Source: Lachnospiraceae bacterium OM04-12BH
GTDB taxonomy: Bacteria > Bacillota > Clostridia > Lachnospirales > Lachnospiraceae
Length of the DNA: 64,000 nt
Assembly (NCBI GenBank): GCA_003490145.1
Contig: QULQ01000002.1
Location: 273,826-337,825 of the forward strand
Reading direction: 5' to 3'
A model generated the notes under the pieces. The model was not told where the DNA came from and did no database searches. It was given only the letters and a program-made list of their open reading frames with translations. Made by a program: the position numbers and the translations under genes. This document shows, in pieces, positions 54,302 through 62,734 of this stretch. Numbering within the stretch: position 1 is the stretch's first letter; each line of letters starts with the position of its first letter.

Positions 54302-54330
54302 ATTATACAAAAAGTTTCAAAAAGTGAAAA
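54302..54330 (-). promoter_or_regulatory. Promoter of the YesMN-like operon
   Basis: On the minus strand TTTTCA (54330-54325), 17 bases, TATAAT (54307-54302), a perfect -10, about 25 bases before the kinase ATG. It is divergent from the ABC-transporter promoter 70 bp away. Confidence 0.6.
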
Positions 54331-54374
54331 GTGCTTTGTTCATTTTTTTACACCTTTCTGGTCAGTTTATTTCA

Positions 54375-54404
54375 TTTTCAGGACAGGGAGGAGTATTTTA
54401 TAAT
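54375..54404 (+). promoter_or_regulatory. Promoter of the sugar ABC transporter operon
   Basis: TTTTCA (54375-54380), 18 bases, TATAAT (54399-54404), followed by GAAGGAGG and ATG 54435. The -35 is poor, as expected for a promoter needing the AraC-type activator encoded by the divergent operon; the A/T-rich 54300-54375 stretch probably holds its binding sites. Confidence 0.6.
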
Positions 54405-54434
54405 GATTATATCAAGTAGAGAAGGAGGACGGAA

Positions 54435-55313
54435 ATGAATAAGAAGGTTAAAAACGGGTTGGAAATGGCAGCCTTTACAGTTCCGGCGATCATACTGGTC
54501 TGTCTGATGATGTATGTGCCTTTTATTCTGAGTGGCTACTATTCCCTGACAGAGTGGAATGGTATTTCCAAGGCCGTTAAATTCGTAGGATTTACTAATT
54601 TTAAAACGTTGTTTTCGCAGGGGGGTGACTTCCTTCCGGCACTCTGGTTTACGACGAAATATACCTTTTGCTTTGTGGTATTTTCCAATGTGCTGGCGCT
54701 GGCGCTGGCAGTGATGCTGACAAAGAAGTTTAAGGGGGCAAATTTCTTCAGGGGAATTTTCTTCGTTCCTTATATCATGAGCATGACGATCGTAGGCTTT
54801 ATCTGGAAGTTCATTTTTACCAGCGGATTTGAGAAGCTGTATGAAGCAACAGACTGGAGCTTCTTAAATTTAAGCTGGCTTGGTGATACGAAGCTGGTAT
54901 TCTTCTCGGTGGTACTAGTTGGTGTATGGCAGTCACTTGGCTTCTATATCGTGCTTTACATAGCAGGTCTTCAGGCAGTGCCGAAGGACGTTCTCGAGGC
55001 AGCGACTGTAGATGGAGCCGGCAGAGCGCAGACCTTTTTCAGGGTAACGCTTCCGCTTCTTGGACCGTCCTTTACGACCTGTATTTTCATGTCATTGACC
55101 AATGGTCTGAAGGTGTTCGACATTATCCTTGCACTGACCAAGGGAGGACCAGGAACGGCATCTAACAGTGTGACATTACAGATTTATAAGGAAGCATTTA
55201 CGAATAATAATTATGGACTTGGTTCCGCAGAATCCATTATCTATTTCCTGTTTGTCATGGTCATTACACAGCTGGTGTTAAAGGCCTTCAGCAGAAGGGA
55301 GGTTGATCTGTAA
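54435..55313 (+). CDS. Carbohydrate ABC transporter permease (UgpA/MalF-like)
   Basis: A 292-residue inner membrane permease with six helices, and the ATPase-contact EAA loop VPKDVLEAATVDGAGRAQ followed by ITLP-like VTLPLLGPS. MalF-type subunits form the channel with a MalG-type partner, encoded next and overlapping by one base. No ATPase gene is in the operon, so a shared MsmK/UgpC-like ATPase elsewhere is expected. Confidence 0.93.
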   Translation: MNKKVKNGLEMAAFTVPAIILVCLMMYVPFILSGYYSLTEWNGISKAVKFVGFTNFKTLFSQGGDFLPALWFTTKYTFCFVVFSNVLALALAVMLTKKFKGANFFRGIFFVPYIMSMTIVGFIWKFIFTSGFEKLYEATDWSFLNLSWLGDTKLVFFSVVLVGVWQSLGFYIVLYIAGLQAVPKDVLEAATVDGAGRAQTFFRVTLPLLGPSFTTCIFMSLTNGLKVFDIILALTKGGPGTASNSVTLQIYKEAFTNNNYGLGSAESIIYFLFVMVITQLVLKAFSRREVDL

Positions 55314-56152
55314 TGACGATTAAAGCAAAAAGAAGACTCCGGATGACGGTCATGATCCTCGTGCTTATTGTGGTTGCAGCTATTTATATCTATCCGGTGT
55401 TCCTTATGTTTATGAACTCGTTCAAGCCGTTTGGAGAGATCGTGGCGAATGTACTTGCCCTGCCAAAGAGCCTTGACTTAAGCAACTATACTTATGTTAT
55501 TAAGAAAATGGATTATCTGGCACTCTTTAAGAATAATGTGATCATCACTGTGATCGGTATTGTCGGGATCGTAATCTTTTCATCCATGGCAGCATACATC
55601 CTGGACAGAAGAAAGGGAACCTACAGCAGGATAGCTTATCTGATCATCACAACACCGATGCTGATCCCTTTTCAGACGATCATGATCACGCTGCTGAAAT
55701 CCATGAATGTGATTCACCTTGCAGGCAGTAAGATCGGTCTTGGGATTCAGTACTGGGGATTTGGTATTCCCATGGCAACCTTCATCTTCTTTAACTTTAT
55801 GAAGACGATCCCGAAGGAGCTGGATGAAAGTGCGAAGATAGATGGAGCCTCCACCTTCCGCACCTACAGATCCATTATTTTCCCGTTGCTGAAGTCGGTG
55901 ACGGTAACGGTTACCGTACTGGATGTTATGTGGATCTGGAACGATTTCCTGCTTCCGCTTCTGATGGTAAACAGCAATAATAAGACAAAGACACTGGTAC
56001 TTGCGGCATACACCTTTGTAGGACAGATGAATACTAAATGGAACTACGCACTGACTGCCATGGTGCTGACAGTTGTACCGTCTATCATCGTATTTATCCT
56101 GCTGCAGAAGTATATCGTAGAAGGTGTTGTGGCAGGAGCAGTAAAGGGCTGA
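55313..56152 (+). CDS. Carbohydrate ABC transporter permease (UgpE/MalG-like)
   Basis: A 279-residue permease with six helices. The EAA loop is IPKELDESAKIDGASTFRTY, then IIFPLLKSV. The C-terminus (QKYIVEGVVAGAVKG) is the conserved MalG-type tail inserting into the translocation path. Start overlaps the upstream stop (TAATG). Confidence 0.94.
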   Translation: MTIKAKRRLRMTVMILVLIVVAAIYIYPVFLMFMNSFKPFGEIVANVLALPKSLDLSNYTYVIKKMDYLALFKNNVIITVIGIVGIVIFSSMAAYILDRRKGTYSRIAYLIITTPMLIPFQTIMITLLKSMNVIHLAGSKIGLGIQYWGFGIPMATFIFFNFMKTIPKELDESAKIDGASTFRTYRSIIFPLLKSVTVTVTVLDVMWIWNDFLLPLLMVNSNNKTKTLVLAAYTFVGQMNTKWNYALTAMVLTVVPSIIVFILLQKYIVEGVVAGAVKG

Positions 56153-56184
56153 TGCCCCTGACGTAAAGTTCAAAATGATTTTTT

Positions 56185-56239
56185 CCTGTCTGTCTGCCGC
56201 AGTGAAGTGGGGATGATGTTATAGCCGGAAACAGACGGG
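56185..56239 (+). other. Intercistronic hairpin before the binding-protein gene
   Basis: CCTGTCTGTCTGCCGC (56185-56200) can pair imperfectly with GCCGGAAACAGACGGG (56224-56239): 12 of 16 positions plus a G-U pair, loop of 23 bases, no T-run after it. Such hairpins between permease and binding-protein genes can limit RNA decay and let the binding protein be made in excess. Confidence 0.4.
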
Positions 56240-56291
56240 TGAAAATAAAGTAAAAAAGGGATTCCCGAAGATGGGACAAAGGAGGGTAAAA

Positions 56292-57659
56292 ATGAAAAAG
56301 AAATTCATCAGCGCAATTCTTTGCGCAGCAATGACAATGAGCCTTCTGGCTGGCTGTGGATCATCCGCAGGAGACAGCAGCAGTGCATCCACTGACAGTA
56401 CACAGGCCGAAGAGACAACAGAAGCAGCAGATACTTCTGCAGCAGAAGAGACAGCACAGGTTTCTTCTGACGAGCCCTGTGAGATCTATATGTTCATCAG
56501 TTCTCCGGAATATGCAGATGCGATCGGTGAACTCATTGATGCTTATAAGGAAGTAGCACCAAATGTGACCATCAACTATGAAACCACTCAGAATGACTAT
56601 CCGACACTGTTAAAGGCAAAGCTGAATTCCGGTGAGGTTCCGGATATCTTTTCCTCTACATCAGGTAAGGAGATCGATGTTTACAAGGAATATTCTTATG
56701 ATCTGGCAGGACAGCCGCTGACAGAGACCATGTCTGATGCAGTAGCAGCAACTATGCAGAGCCCGGCGGACGGAAGCGGATGCTACGGAATCGCGATCAA
56801 GGGAAATTATTTCGGTATCGTATACAACAAGGCGATCTTTGAAGAATGCGGTATTACTGAGTTCCCTTCAACTGTAAGTGCCATGAAGGATGCCTGCGAA
56901 AAGATCTCTGCAGCAGGATACAAGCCTTTCACGACCGGTTTCAATGAATGGTGGGTATATAAGCATGTAGCACAGCATTTCTTTGATGCTGCAGCTGCAA
57001 ACGCAGGAATTTCCGCAGCAGAGCTGGTATCCGGCTTTGAAAATGGAACAGCCAAGATCTCAGACTATCCTGAACTTTACAATAACTTCTTCGATTTCAT
57101 CGATCTGGCTGTAAAGTACGGTGATGATAAGCCCCTTGAAACAGCACTCGATGGTGAGGAATCTGCTTTTGGTACAGGCAAGGCGGCTATGGTTCTCGGA
57201 CAGGGCGCATGGATCGAAGCTGATGTTCTTTCCATCGATCCTGATATCCAGATCGGCTTCAATGGTTATCCTGTAACAGAGGATGCTTCCCAGTGCCAGG
57301 TTATTTCCGGTTCTGACCAGTCACTTCATGTAAACAAGGATTCTGCAGTACTTCAGCAGACACTTGATTTCATGAACTGGTGGTATACTTCTGATTATGG
57401 CAAGGCATGGTTTACAGATGTAGCAGGTGTTGTTCCTCCGATCAAATCTGATGTACAGAGTAACTTCGAGATCATCAAGCAGGGCGATGAGCTGGCAGCT
57501 TCTGCAGGTGCAGCAGACCTTGAGATCATTTACTCTACAGACAGCTGGCATCAGACCTTTGGTGAGATCATGCAGTCCTATATCGCAGGCGATCTTGACA
57601 AGGATGGTGCATGCGCTCAGATCGAGAAGCAGTGGCAGGAAATCGACGGTGCACAGTAG
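56292..57659 (+). CDS. Sugar ABC transporter substrate-binding lipoprotein
   Basis: A 455-residue extracellular binding protein. It has a lipoprotein signal with lipobox LLAGC (Cys22), a Ser/Thr/Glu-rich spacer to residue ~60, then a type I solute-binding fold (ELIDAYKEVAPNVTINYETT, KLNSGEVPDIFSS, GKAAMVLGQGAW). It captures an oligosaccharide for the two permeases. ATG 56292 has GGAGG seven bases upstream. The gene ends 40 bp before a strong terminator. Confidence 0.94.
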   Translation: MKKKFISAILCAAMTMSLLAGCGSSAGDSSSASTDSTQAEETTEAADTSAAEETAQVSSDEPCEIYMFISSPEYADAIGELIDAYKEVAPNVTINYETTQNDYPTLLKAKLNSGEVPDIFSSTSGKEIDVYKEYSYDLAGQPLTETMSDAVAATMQSPADGSGCYGIAIKGNYFGIVYNKAIFEECGITEFPSTVSAMKDACEKISAAGYKPFTTGFNEWWVYKHVAQHFFDAAAANAGISAAELVSGFENGTAKISDYPELYNNFFDFIDLAVKYGDDKPLETALDGEESAFGTGKAAMVLGQGAWIEADVLSIDPDIQIGFNGYPVTEDASQCQVISGSDQSLHVNKDSAVLQQTLDFMNWWYTSDYGKAWFTDVAGVVPPIKSDVQSNFEIIKQGDELAASAGAADLEIIYSTDSWHQTFGEIMQSYIAGDLDKDGACAQIEKQWQEIDGAQ

Positions 57660-57699
57660 GAACTGGCTGGATGATTTCCATCTAAAAAGATAAGAGAGT

Positions 57700-57738
57700 C
57701 CGTTATCCTGTGGACAAAACAGGATAACGGGCTTTTTT
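57700..57738 (+). terminator. Rho-independent terminator of the ABC transporter operon
   Basis: Perfect 12-bp stem CCGTTATCCTGT / ACAGGATAACGG (57700-57711 with 57719-57730), 7-base loop, then GC and TTTTTT. Confidence 0.95.
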
Positions 57739-57752
57739 GTGTGTGGTGTGTG

Positions 57753-57761
57753 TGGTATACT
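57753..57761 (+). promoter_or_regulatory. Extended -10 promoter very close to the CotH start
   Basis: TGGTATACT matches the extended -10 form TGnTATAAT with one change. Transcription would begin around 57767-57769, at or next to the ATG at 57769, and no ribosome site is visible, so a leaderless message is possible. Confidence 0.4.
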
Positions 57762-57768
57762 GGTGAAC

Positions 57769-59649
57769 ATGAGAGAAAATAAGCTGATACGAATATTACT
57801 GATGATAAGTGCTGTGGCACTTCTGCTGCTGACGCTCTGGATCGCTTATCTGCGGACAGACCATGAGGCAGCCTTTCTGGAGGAGCTTACATTCACTGCG
57901 GAAGTGGATGGCAAAATGGTTTCCTTCAAGCCGTTTCTGGAGGAAACAGACGGAAGATATTATCTGATCCTGCCGTCCTGCTTTCAGGGAAAAGAGACAG
58001 AGCTGACTGTGTATTATGACAAAGAGGATGGCAGGCTTTTCCTGAATGGGGAGAAGCTCCGGAACGGAAGTACCGTTTCCGGGATACAGGGAGAAGAGGT
58101 TTTGGCTTATCAGGTGAAGGGAGGCTTCGGTGAAACCTTCTGTGACCGTGAGCTGCAGGTGCTTATTTCAGAAAAGCTGCCATCACTGCTTCTGACAGTA
58201 GAGGATATCTCCTTTCTGGAGAAGGATCTGGAGGCGGATAAGAAAAAGTATGCGCAGACAGGAGAGCTTCTGCTGATGGATCCATCCGGGGAGGCTGTCC
58301 TTACCGATCATCTGGAAAAGCTGAGGGTAAGAGGAAATCTGACGGCAACACTGGATAAGAAGCCCTATACCTTTACTCTGTCAAAGGAGGCTTCTGTGTG
58401 CGGTATGGCTCCGGCGAGAAAGTGGAACCTGATCGCCAATGCTACAGATGGCTCCTATATGAGGAATAAGATCGTACTGGATCTGGCAAACAGGGCAGTG
58501 GGGACAGAAGGCTATGAGCCTGATGGTGAATTTGTCGAGCTGTTTATGAATGGTGAATATCAGGGACTGTATCTCATTACAGAGGCAGTAGAGATCGGGG
58601 AAAACAGATGGGATATTGCAGAAGATGGCGGCTTCGCTTTTGAAATGGAGCTTGATTTCCGAAAGGAAAACGGGAAAGACTATATTACAACGACGGGCGG
58701 CAGGCTGTTCGAGGTGAAGGAAGCATCCGGCCGGAAGCTGAGTGCAGAGCGAAAGCAGGAAGCAGAGGAGCTGTTGAATGATGTAGAAAGCGCTTTGCTT
58801 GCGGATGATGGGATCAGCGGTATCAGTGGAAAGCCACTGGAGGAGCTGATCGATATCCCCTCATGGGCGGCTGGATGGCTAGTGGAAGAGATTTCCGGCG
58901 ATCATGATGTGGGAATTGCCAGTCAGTTCGCCTGCACGAAGGGAGAGAGTTCCCTGCTGTATGCGGGACCGGTATGGGATTTTGACGGAGCTATGGGGAA
59001 TGTAAATACGCCTATGTATGGAATCCCGGAGGCGTTAACGGCATCCGTTGCCATGAGCAGACCGGAAGGAAATGCCAATCAGAACACCTGGCTGGCTGCC
59101 ATGTACCAGAATCCGGTTTTCCGGCAGGCGGTAGAAAAAATTTATCAGGACTCGTTTAAAGAGCCGCTGGCAGAGCTTTTGACTGGCGGAATTGACAGCT
59201 ATACAGAGAGGATCAGCCGTAGTGCGCAGCTGGATGCCCTCAGATGGAATGAAAAACGGCTTTCCTGGGCATTTGTCCTTCCAGATGGACTTGAAATCCC
59301 TGCAGAGGGGGATTATACAAGATTTGATACGCTTTCGCAGGAGATTTCCATGGTGAAGCAGTATCTTACAGAAAAAAAGGAGTTCCTTGACAGTATCTGG
59401 ATAGAAAAAAAGGAATACTGTATTGTAGAAGTGAAGCGCAGGGCGCCATTCCTTAATGAGGACTATAATCAGACGCTGTATTACTGGGTGGAAAAGGGAC
59501 AGCCTCTGCCGGTCATTCTGGATGAAGACAGAGAGGATAGTGTATTTCTTGGCTGCTTTGATGCTGAGGATGGACAGCAGTATGTGGCAGGGACACCCGT
59601 CATGGACGATCTTGTACTGGTGGCCAGATGGGAACAGAAAGAGGAGTAA
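57769..59649 (+). CDS. CotH-like extracytoplasmic kinase, copy 2
   Basis: About 627 residues with an N-terminal membrane anchor (LIRILLMISAVALLLLTLW), ~180 unassigned residues, then the CotH domain: KLRVRGNLTATLDKKPYTF, KWNLIANATDGSYMRNK, FVELFMNGEYQGLYLI and the WDFDGAMGN metal/catalytic motif. The C-terminal ~80 residues form a small beta-rich module. It is the first gene of a second CotH/VTC/DUF4956 set, in a different order from the set at 24.6-27.6 kb, and is diverged from copy 1. Confidence 0.87.
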   Translation: MRENKLIRILLMISAVALLLLTLWIAYLRTDHEAAFLEELTFTAEVDGKMVSFKPFLEETDGRYYLILPSCFQGKETELTVYYDKEDGRLFLNGEKLRNGSTVSGIQGEEVLAYQVKGGFGETFCDRELQVLISEKLPSLLLTVEDISFLEKDLEADKKKYAQTGELLLMDPSGEAVLTDHLEKLRVRGNLTATLDKKPYTFTLSKEASVCGMAPARKWNLIANATDGSYMRNKIVLDLANRAVGTEGYEPDGEFVELFMNGEYQGLYLITEAVEIGENRWDIAEDGGFAFEMELDFRKENGKDYITTTGGRLFEVKEASGRKLSAERKQEAEELLNDVESALLADDGISGISGKPLEELIDIPSWAAGWLVEEISGDHDVGIASQFACTKGESSLLYAGPVWDFDGAMGNVNTPMYGIPEALTASVAMSRPEGNANQNTWLAAMYQNPVFRQAVEKIYQDSFKEPLAELLTGGIDSYTERISRSAQLDALRWNEKRLSWAFVLPDGLEIPAEGDYTRFDTLSQEISMVKQYLTEKKEFLDSIWIEKKEYCIVEVKRRAPFLNEDYNQTLYYWVEKGQPLPVILDEDREDSVFLGCFDAEDGQQYVAGTPVMDDLVLVARWEQKEE

Positions 59650-59661
59650 GGAGCATAACAG

Positions 59662-60369
59662 GTGGAGAAAAAGCGGTATCGACACGAATATAAATATCCC
59701 CTTACGCATGGACAGGCATTGATCGAAAATGCTAAAATAAATGCAGTTGCATCCAGGGACAGCCATACTGGTGCAGATGGCTCTTATCAGATCAGAAGCC
59801 TGTATTTTGATGATTATCAGAACAGCTGCTATATGAGCAATGAAAATGGGGTCGATGAAAGAGAGAAGTTCCGGATCCGAATCTATAATCACAGTACAGA
59901 GCGGATCACTCTGGAGTGTAAGGAAAAGTATCGTGGGATGACACATAAAAGCAGCAGCCCGATCACACTGTCCCAGTGTGAAAAGCTGATGCGGGGAGAA
60001 ATCCCTTCAGATATCACAAAGGAACAGAGGGTATTGCACCGTCTTGCTTATCTGATGGCAGTGCGGCTGATGCGGCCAGCCGTGATCGTAGAATATGAGC
60101 GTATTCCCTACGTATACAGGATGCAGGATGCCAATGTGAGAGTGACCTTTGACCGAAAGATCCTTTCCGGCAGTGATGTGAGAGCTTTTCTGGATGAAAG
60201 GATTGCGGGAAGAGGGATCCTGCCGGTAGGGACAGAGCTGATGGAAGTGAAGTTTGACAGCTTCCTGCCAGATGAGATATATCAGATCCTGCAGCTGGAG
60301 GGGCTTAAAGCATCTACCTTTTCCAAGTATTACCTGTGCAGAAAATTTCAGGTGCGGCAGAAGAGGTAA
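59662..60369 (+). CDS. VTC-domain protein (polyphosphate polymerase-like), copy 2
   Basis: A 235-residue VTC-fold protein starting GTG with AAGGAG upstream. Blocks are KRYRHEYKYPLT, RSLYFDDYQNSCYM, REKFRIRIYNHS, TLECKEKYRG, IVEYERIPYVY, VRVTFDRKIL and LMEVKFDSFLP, then TFSKYYLCR. The conserved basic and acidic residues lining the tunnel in this fold are present in both copies. Product unknown; polyphosphate is the precedent from yeast. Confidence 0.88.
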   Translation: MEKKRYRHEYKYPLTHGQALIENAKINAVASRDSHTGADGSYQIRSLYFDDYQNSCYMSNENGVDEREKFRIRIYNHSTERITLECKEKYRGMTHKSSSPITLSQCEKLMRGEIPSDITKEQRVLHRLAYLMAVRLMRPAVIVEYERIPYVYRMQDANVRVTFDRKILSGSDVRAFLDERIAGRGILPVGTELMEVKFDSFLPDEIYQILQLEGLKASTFSKYYLCRKFQVRQKR

Positions 60370-60448
60370 AAGATCTGCAGAGACAAAACTAGGGCAGGGC
60401 TCTGAGGGAAGCTACAAATAATCGAAACAGAAAGGTTTGGACAGAGGA

Positions 60449-61123
60449 ATGGGATTTTCAGATATTTTCAAAAAGGATTTTCTGGCATCATATACCAGCG
60501 AGACAGTGAGTGTGCCGCATATTGTGGCGGTACTTTTCATTACATGTATCATAGGCTGCTACATTTTTATGGTATACCGGGTGGTCACAAGGAAAACCTT
60601 TTATTCAAGAAACTTTAATATTTCTATTGCGGCGATCGCAGTGATCACAGCAGGAATCATACTGGCAGTACAGTCCAGTATCGTGATTTCTCTTGGTATG
60701 GTGGGTGCTCTTTCTATTGTCAGATTCAGAACGGCAGTGAAGGAACCCATGGATCTGGTATTTCTGTTCTGGTCGATTGCTGTGGGGATCTGCTGCGGCG
60801 CACATGTGACAGAAATTGCGATCGTCCTGTCTGTATTGCTGACGATCCTTGTGCTTATTTTAGACCGCATTCCAATAGGCAGAGCTCCAATGATCCTGGT
60901 GGTCAATCTGCAGGAGGGAAAGCAGGAGCCTGAGCTGGTAGAAAGGATCAGGGAATTCTGCAGATATTACAAGATCAAATCAAGGAATATTACCGGAAAT
61001 GGCTGTAATCTGGTGATTGAGGTGCGGACATCTAAAGAATATGATCTGGTACAGAAGGTGCAGGAGATGGAAGGTCTTGAGAGCGTATCCCTGATCTCCC
61101 ATGATGGGGAGGTCACCTTCTAG
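60449..61123 (+). CDS. DUF4956 membrane protein, copy 2
   Basis: About 224 residues with four membrane helices and the conserved ISLGMVGALSIVRFRTAV then PMDLVFLFW core, plus a C-terminal soluble domain ending SLISHDGEVTF. Both DUF4956 copies end in SHDGE-like sequence. ATG 60449 is used; a TTG at 60437 with AAAGG closer by is a possible alternative. Partner of the VTC and CotH proteins encoded upstream. Confidence 0.87.
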   Translation: MGFSDIFKKDFLASYTSETVSVPHIVAVLFITCIIGCYIFMVYRVVTRKTFYSRNFNISIAAIAVITAGIILAVQSSIVISLGMVGALSIVRFRTAVKEPMDLVFLFWSIAVGICCGAHVTEIAIVLSVLLTILVLILDRIPIGRAPMILVVNLQEGKQEPELVERIREFCRYYKIKSRNITGNGCNLVIEVRTSKEYDLVQKVQEMEGLESVSLISHDGEVTF

Positions 61124-61141
61124 GAATAGATGTAGAAAAAA

Positions 61142-61182
61142 CAGAAGATGCGAAAAATGATTTCTCATTTCCACATCTTCTG
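61142..61182 (-). terminator. Hairpin with T-run on the minus strand
   Basis: CAGAAGATG (61142-61150) pairs with CATCTTCTG (61174-61182), with more pairing inside (AATGA / TCATT). On the plus strand no T-run follows, but on the minus strand six T residues follow the stem. It therefore terminates leftward transcription, although both flanking genes are rightward. Confidence 0.55.
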
Positions 61183-61279
61183 CAATCCCCCTTTACAGGA
61201 TAATTGTAATATAAAAATAACAACATTGTAAATAGTTAGTTATCGCACGCTGTTACTAATAGCAAAAAAGGAGTTATTC

Positions 61280-62410
61280 ATGAAAAAGCTGAATGGAACT
61301 GTTATTGTAACCTATCGCTGTAATGCACGCTGTAATATGTGCAACCGCTATAAAAAGCCGTCCCTGCCGGATGAGGAGATTTCACTGGAAACGATAAAAA
61401 AGCTGCCTCCGATGTATTTTACCAATATCACAGGAGGAGAACCCTTTATACGGACAGATTTAAAGGATATTGTGAGGGAATTAAAGAAAAAGAGTGACCG
61501 TATCGTTATTTCCACGAATGGCTTTTTTACAGACCGTATTGTAGACCTGTGCAGGGAATTTCCTGATATCGGTATCCGTATTTCCATAGAAGGGCTGGAA
61601 GAAACAAATAATAAGATCCGTGGGCTTGAGAATGGGTTTCAAAGGGGCTATTCAACGCTGAAGCAGCTGGTGGATATGGGGATGAAGGATGTGGGCTTTG
61701 GCATGACAGTACAGGATGCCAATGCCAGGGATCTGGTAGCACTGTATCAGCTCTCTGATAAGATGAATATGGAGTTTGCTACCGCATCTCTGCATAATTC
61801 ATTTTATTTCGTGGAAGCAAAGAACATCATTCATGACAGGCCAATGGTAGCGCAGGAGTTTGAAAGGCTGATCAATGAGCTGCTGAAATCAAAGAGCCCG
61901 AAGAAATGGTTCCGGGCATATTTCAATCATGGACTGATCAACTATATCTATGGACAGAAGCGCCTTCTGCCCTGTGATATGGCCTTTGATACCTTCTTTA
62001 TTGATCCTTATGGGGATGTTATGCCCTGTAATGGTACAAAGGATAAGGAAGTGATGGGAAATCTGAATGAGTGTGACACCTTTGATGAGCTGTGGAACAG
62101 CCCGCAGGCAGATGCAGTGCGTGCAAAGGTGCGCTGCTGTGACAGAAACTGCTGGATGATCGGTTCAGTTTCTCCGGCGATGCATAAGTATATCTGGGTG
62201 CCGGCGTTCTGGGTTCTCAGACATAAGCTGAGGTTCTGGACAGATAAGAAATACAGTATGTATGAAAATAAGATCGTAAGGGACTATCGTGACGGCAAGG
62301 TAACAAAATCGCAGCTGGACGCTTGTTCCACCTGCGATTTGCATGCCATGATCCATGACGGTTTGTCGGAGAAGTCAAGAGAAAAACTTGAGGGTGGTGC
62401 TGGACGTTAG
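61280..62410 (+). CDS. Radical SAM/SPASM domain protein
   Basis: A 376-residue radical SAM enzyme. Cluster motif Cys14-X3-Cys18-X2-Cys21 (YRCNARCNMC), then TNITGGEPFIRTDL and ISIEGLEETNNKIRG. A SPASM-like C-terminal part has DPYGDVMPCNG, a CCDRNCW cluster and ACSTCDLH. AAGGAG precedes the ATG. Substrate unknown; no adjacent precursor peptide, although a small secreted protein gene converges on its 3' end with a 4-bp overlap. Confidence 0.87.
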   Translation: MKKLNGTVIVTYRCNARCNMCNRYKKPSLPDEEISLETIKKLPPMYFTNITGGEPFIRTDLKDIVRELKKKSDRIVISTNGFFTDRIVDLCREFPDIGIRISIEGLEETNNKIRGLENGFQRGYSTLKQLVDMGMKDVGFGMTVQDANARDLVALYQLSDKMNMEFATASLHNSFYFVEAKNIIHDRPMVAQEFERLINELLKSKSPKKWFRAYFNHGLINYIYGQKRLLPCDMAFDTFFIDPYGDVMPCNGTKDKEVMGNLNECDTFDELWNSPQADAVRAKVRCCDRNCWMIGSVSPAMHKYIWVPAFWVLRHKLRFWTDKKYSMYENKIVRDYRDGKVTKSQLDACSTCDLHAMIHDGLSEKSREKLEGGAGR

Positions 62411-62658
62411 CCTACAAGGTGCCAGTAGGGTTCAGCCCATTCGCCTCTGGTATAGTTAAAAAGACGGCGATATACTTTCCCATTTTCTTCTTTATACCTA
62501 TATTTGATAATGTCAGAACAAGGAGCAACAGTGGAGGAATCACTTGAAGAAAATGGTTCAGCTGGAGAGGCTTCTGCTGCAAAAACAGGTGTAGATAATA
62601 CAATAAAAGAAGCAAAAAAAGTGATAAATGATGTTGCAAGTATTTTTTTTATTTTCAT
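62407..62658 (-). CDS. Small secreted protein
   Basis: About 83 residues from ATG 62658 with AAAGGAG upstream. A signal peptide (ILATSFITFFASFIVLSTP, cleavage near VFA-AEA) leaves a ~55-residue mature peptide: a Ser-rich N-terminal part, then KYRYKEENGKVYRRLFNYT and GEWAEPYWHLVG. Short secreted proteins with this YRY...NYTRGEW end recur in Lachnospiraceae; function unknown. It has a near-consensus promoter overlapping the end of the M56 gene upstream. Confidence 0.75.
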   Translation of the reverse strand: MKIKKILATSFITFFASFIVLSTPVFAAEASPAEPFSSSDSSTVAPCSDIIKYRYKEENGKVYRRLFNYTRGEWAEPYWHLVG

Positions 62659-62705
62659 GCGCAATTCTCCTTTGAGTGTGTTTTTGACTAACCGACTATA
62701 TGATA

Positions 62706-62734
62706 ATAATACAATAAAATTAATATTGTGTCAA
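62706..62734 (-). promoter_or_regulatory. Strong promoter for the small secreted protein
   Basis: On the minus strand TTGACA (62734-62729), 17-base spacer, TATTAT (62711-62706). The -35 is a perfect consensus and overlaps the stop codon of the M56 peptidase gene. Confidence 0.75.

Noticed and set aside
59035..59946. A 303-codon open frame on the minus strand
   Set aside because: It lies fully antisense to the CotH and VTC genes, which both have clear conserved domains; it has no ribosome site and no recognisable family.
61226..61259. Promoter-like TTGTAA and TACTAA before the second radical SAM gene
   Set aside because: The 22-base spacing is too long for a normal promoter.
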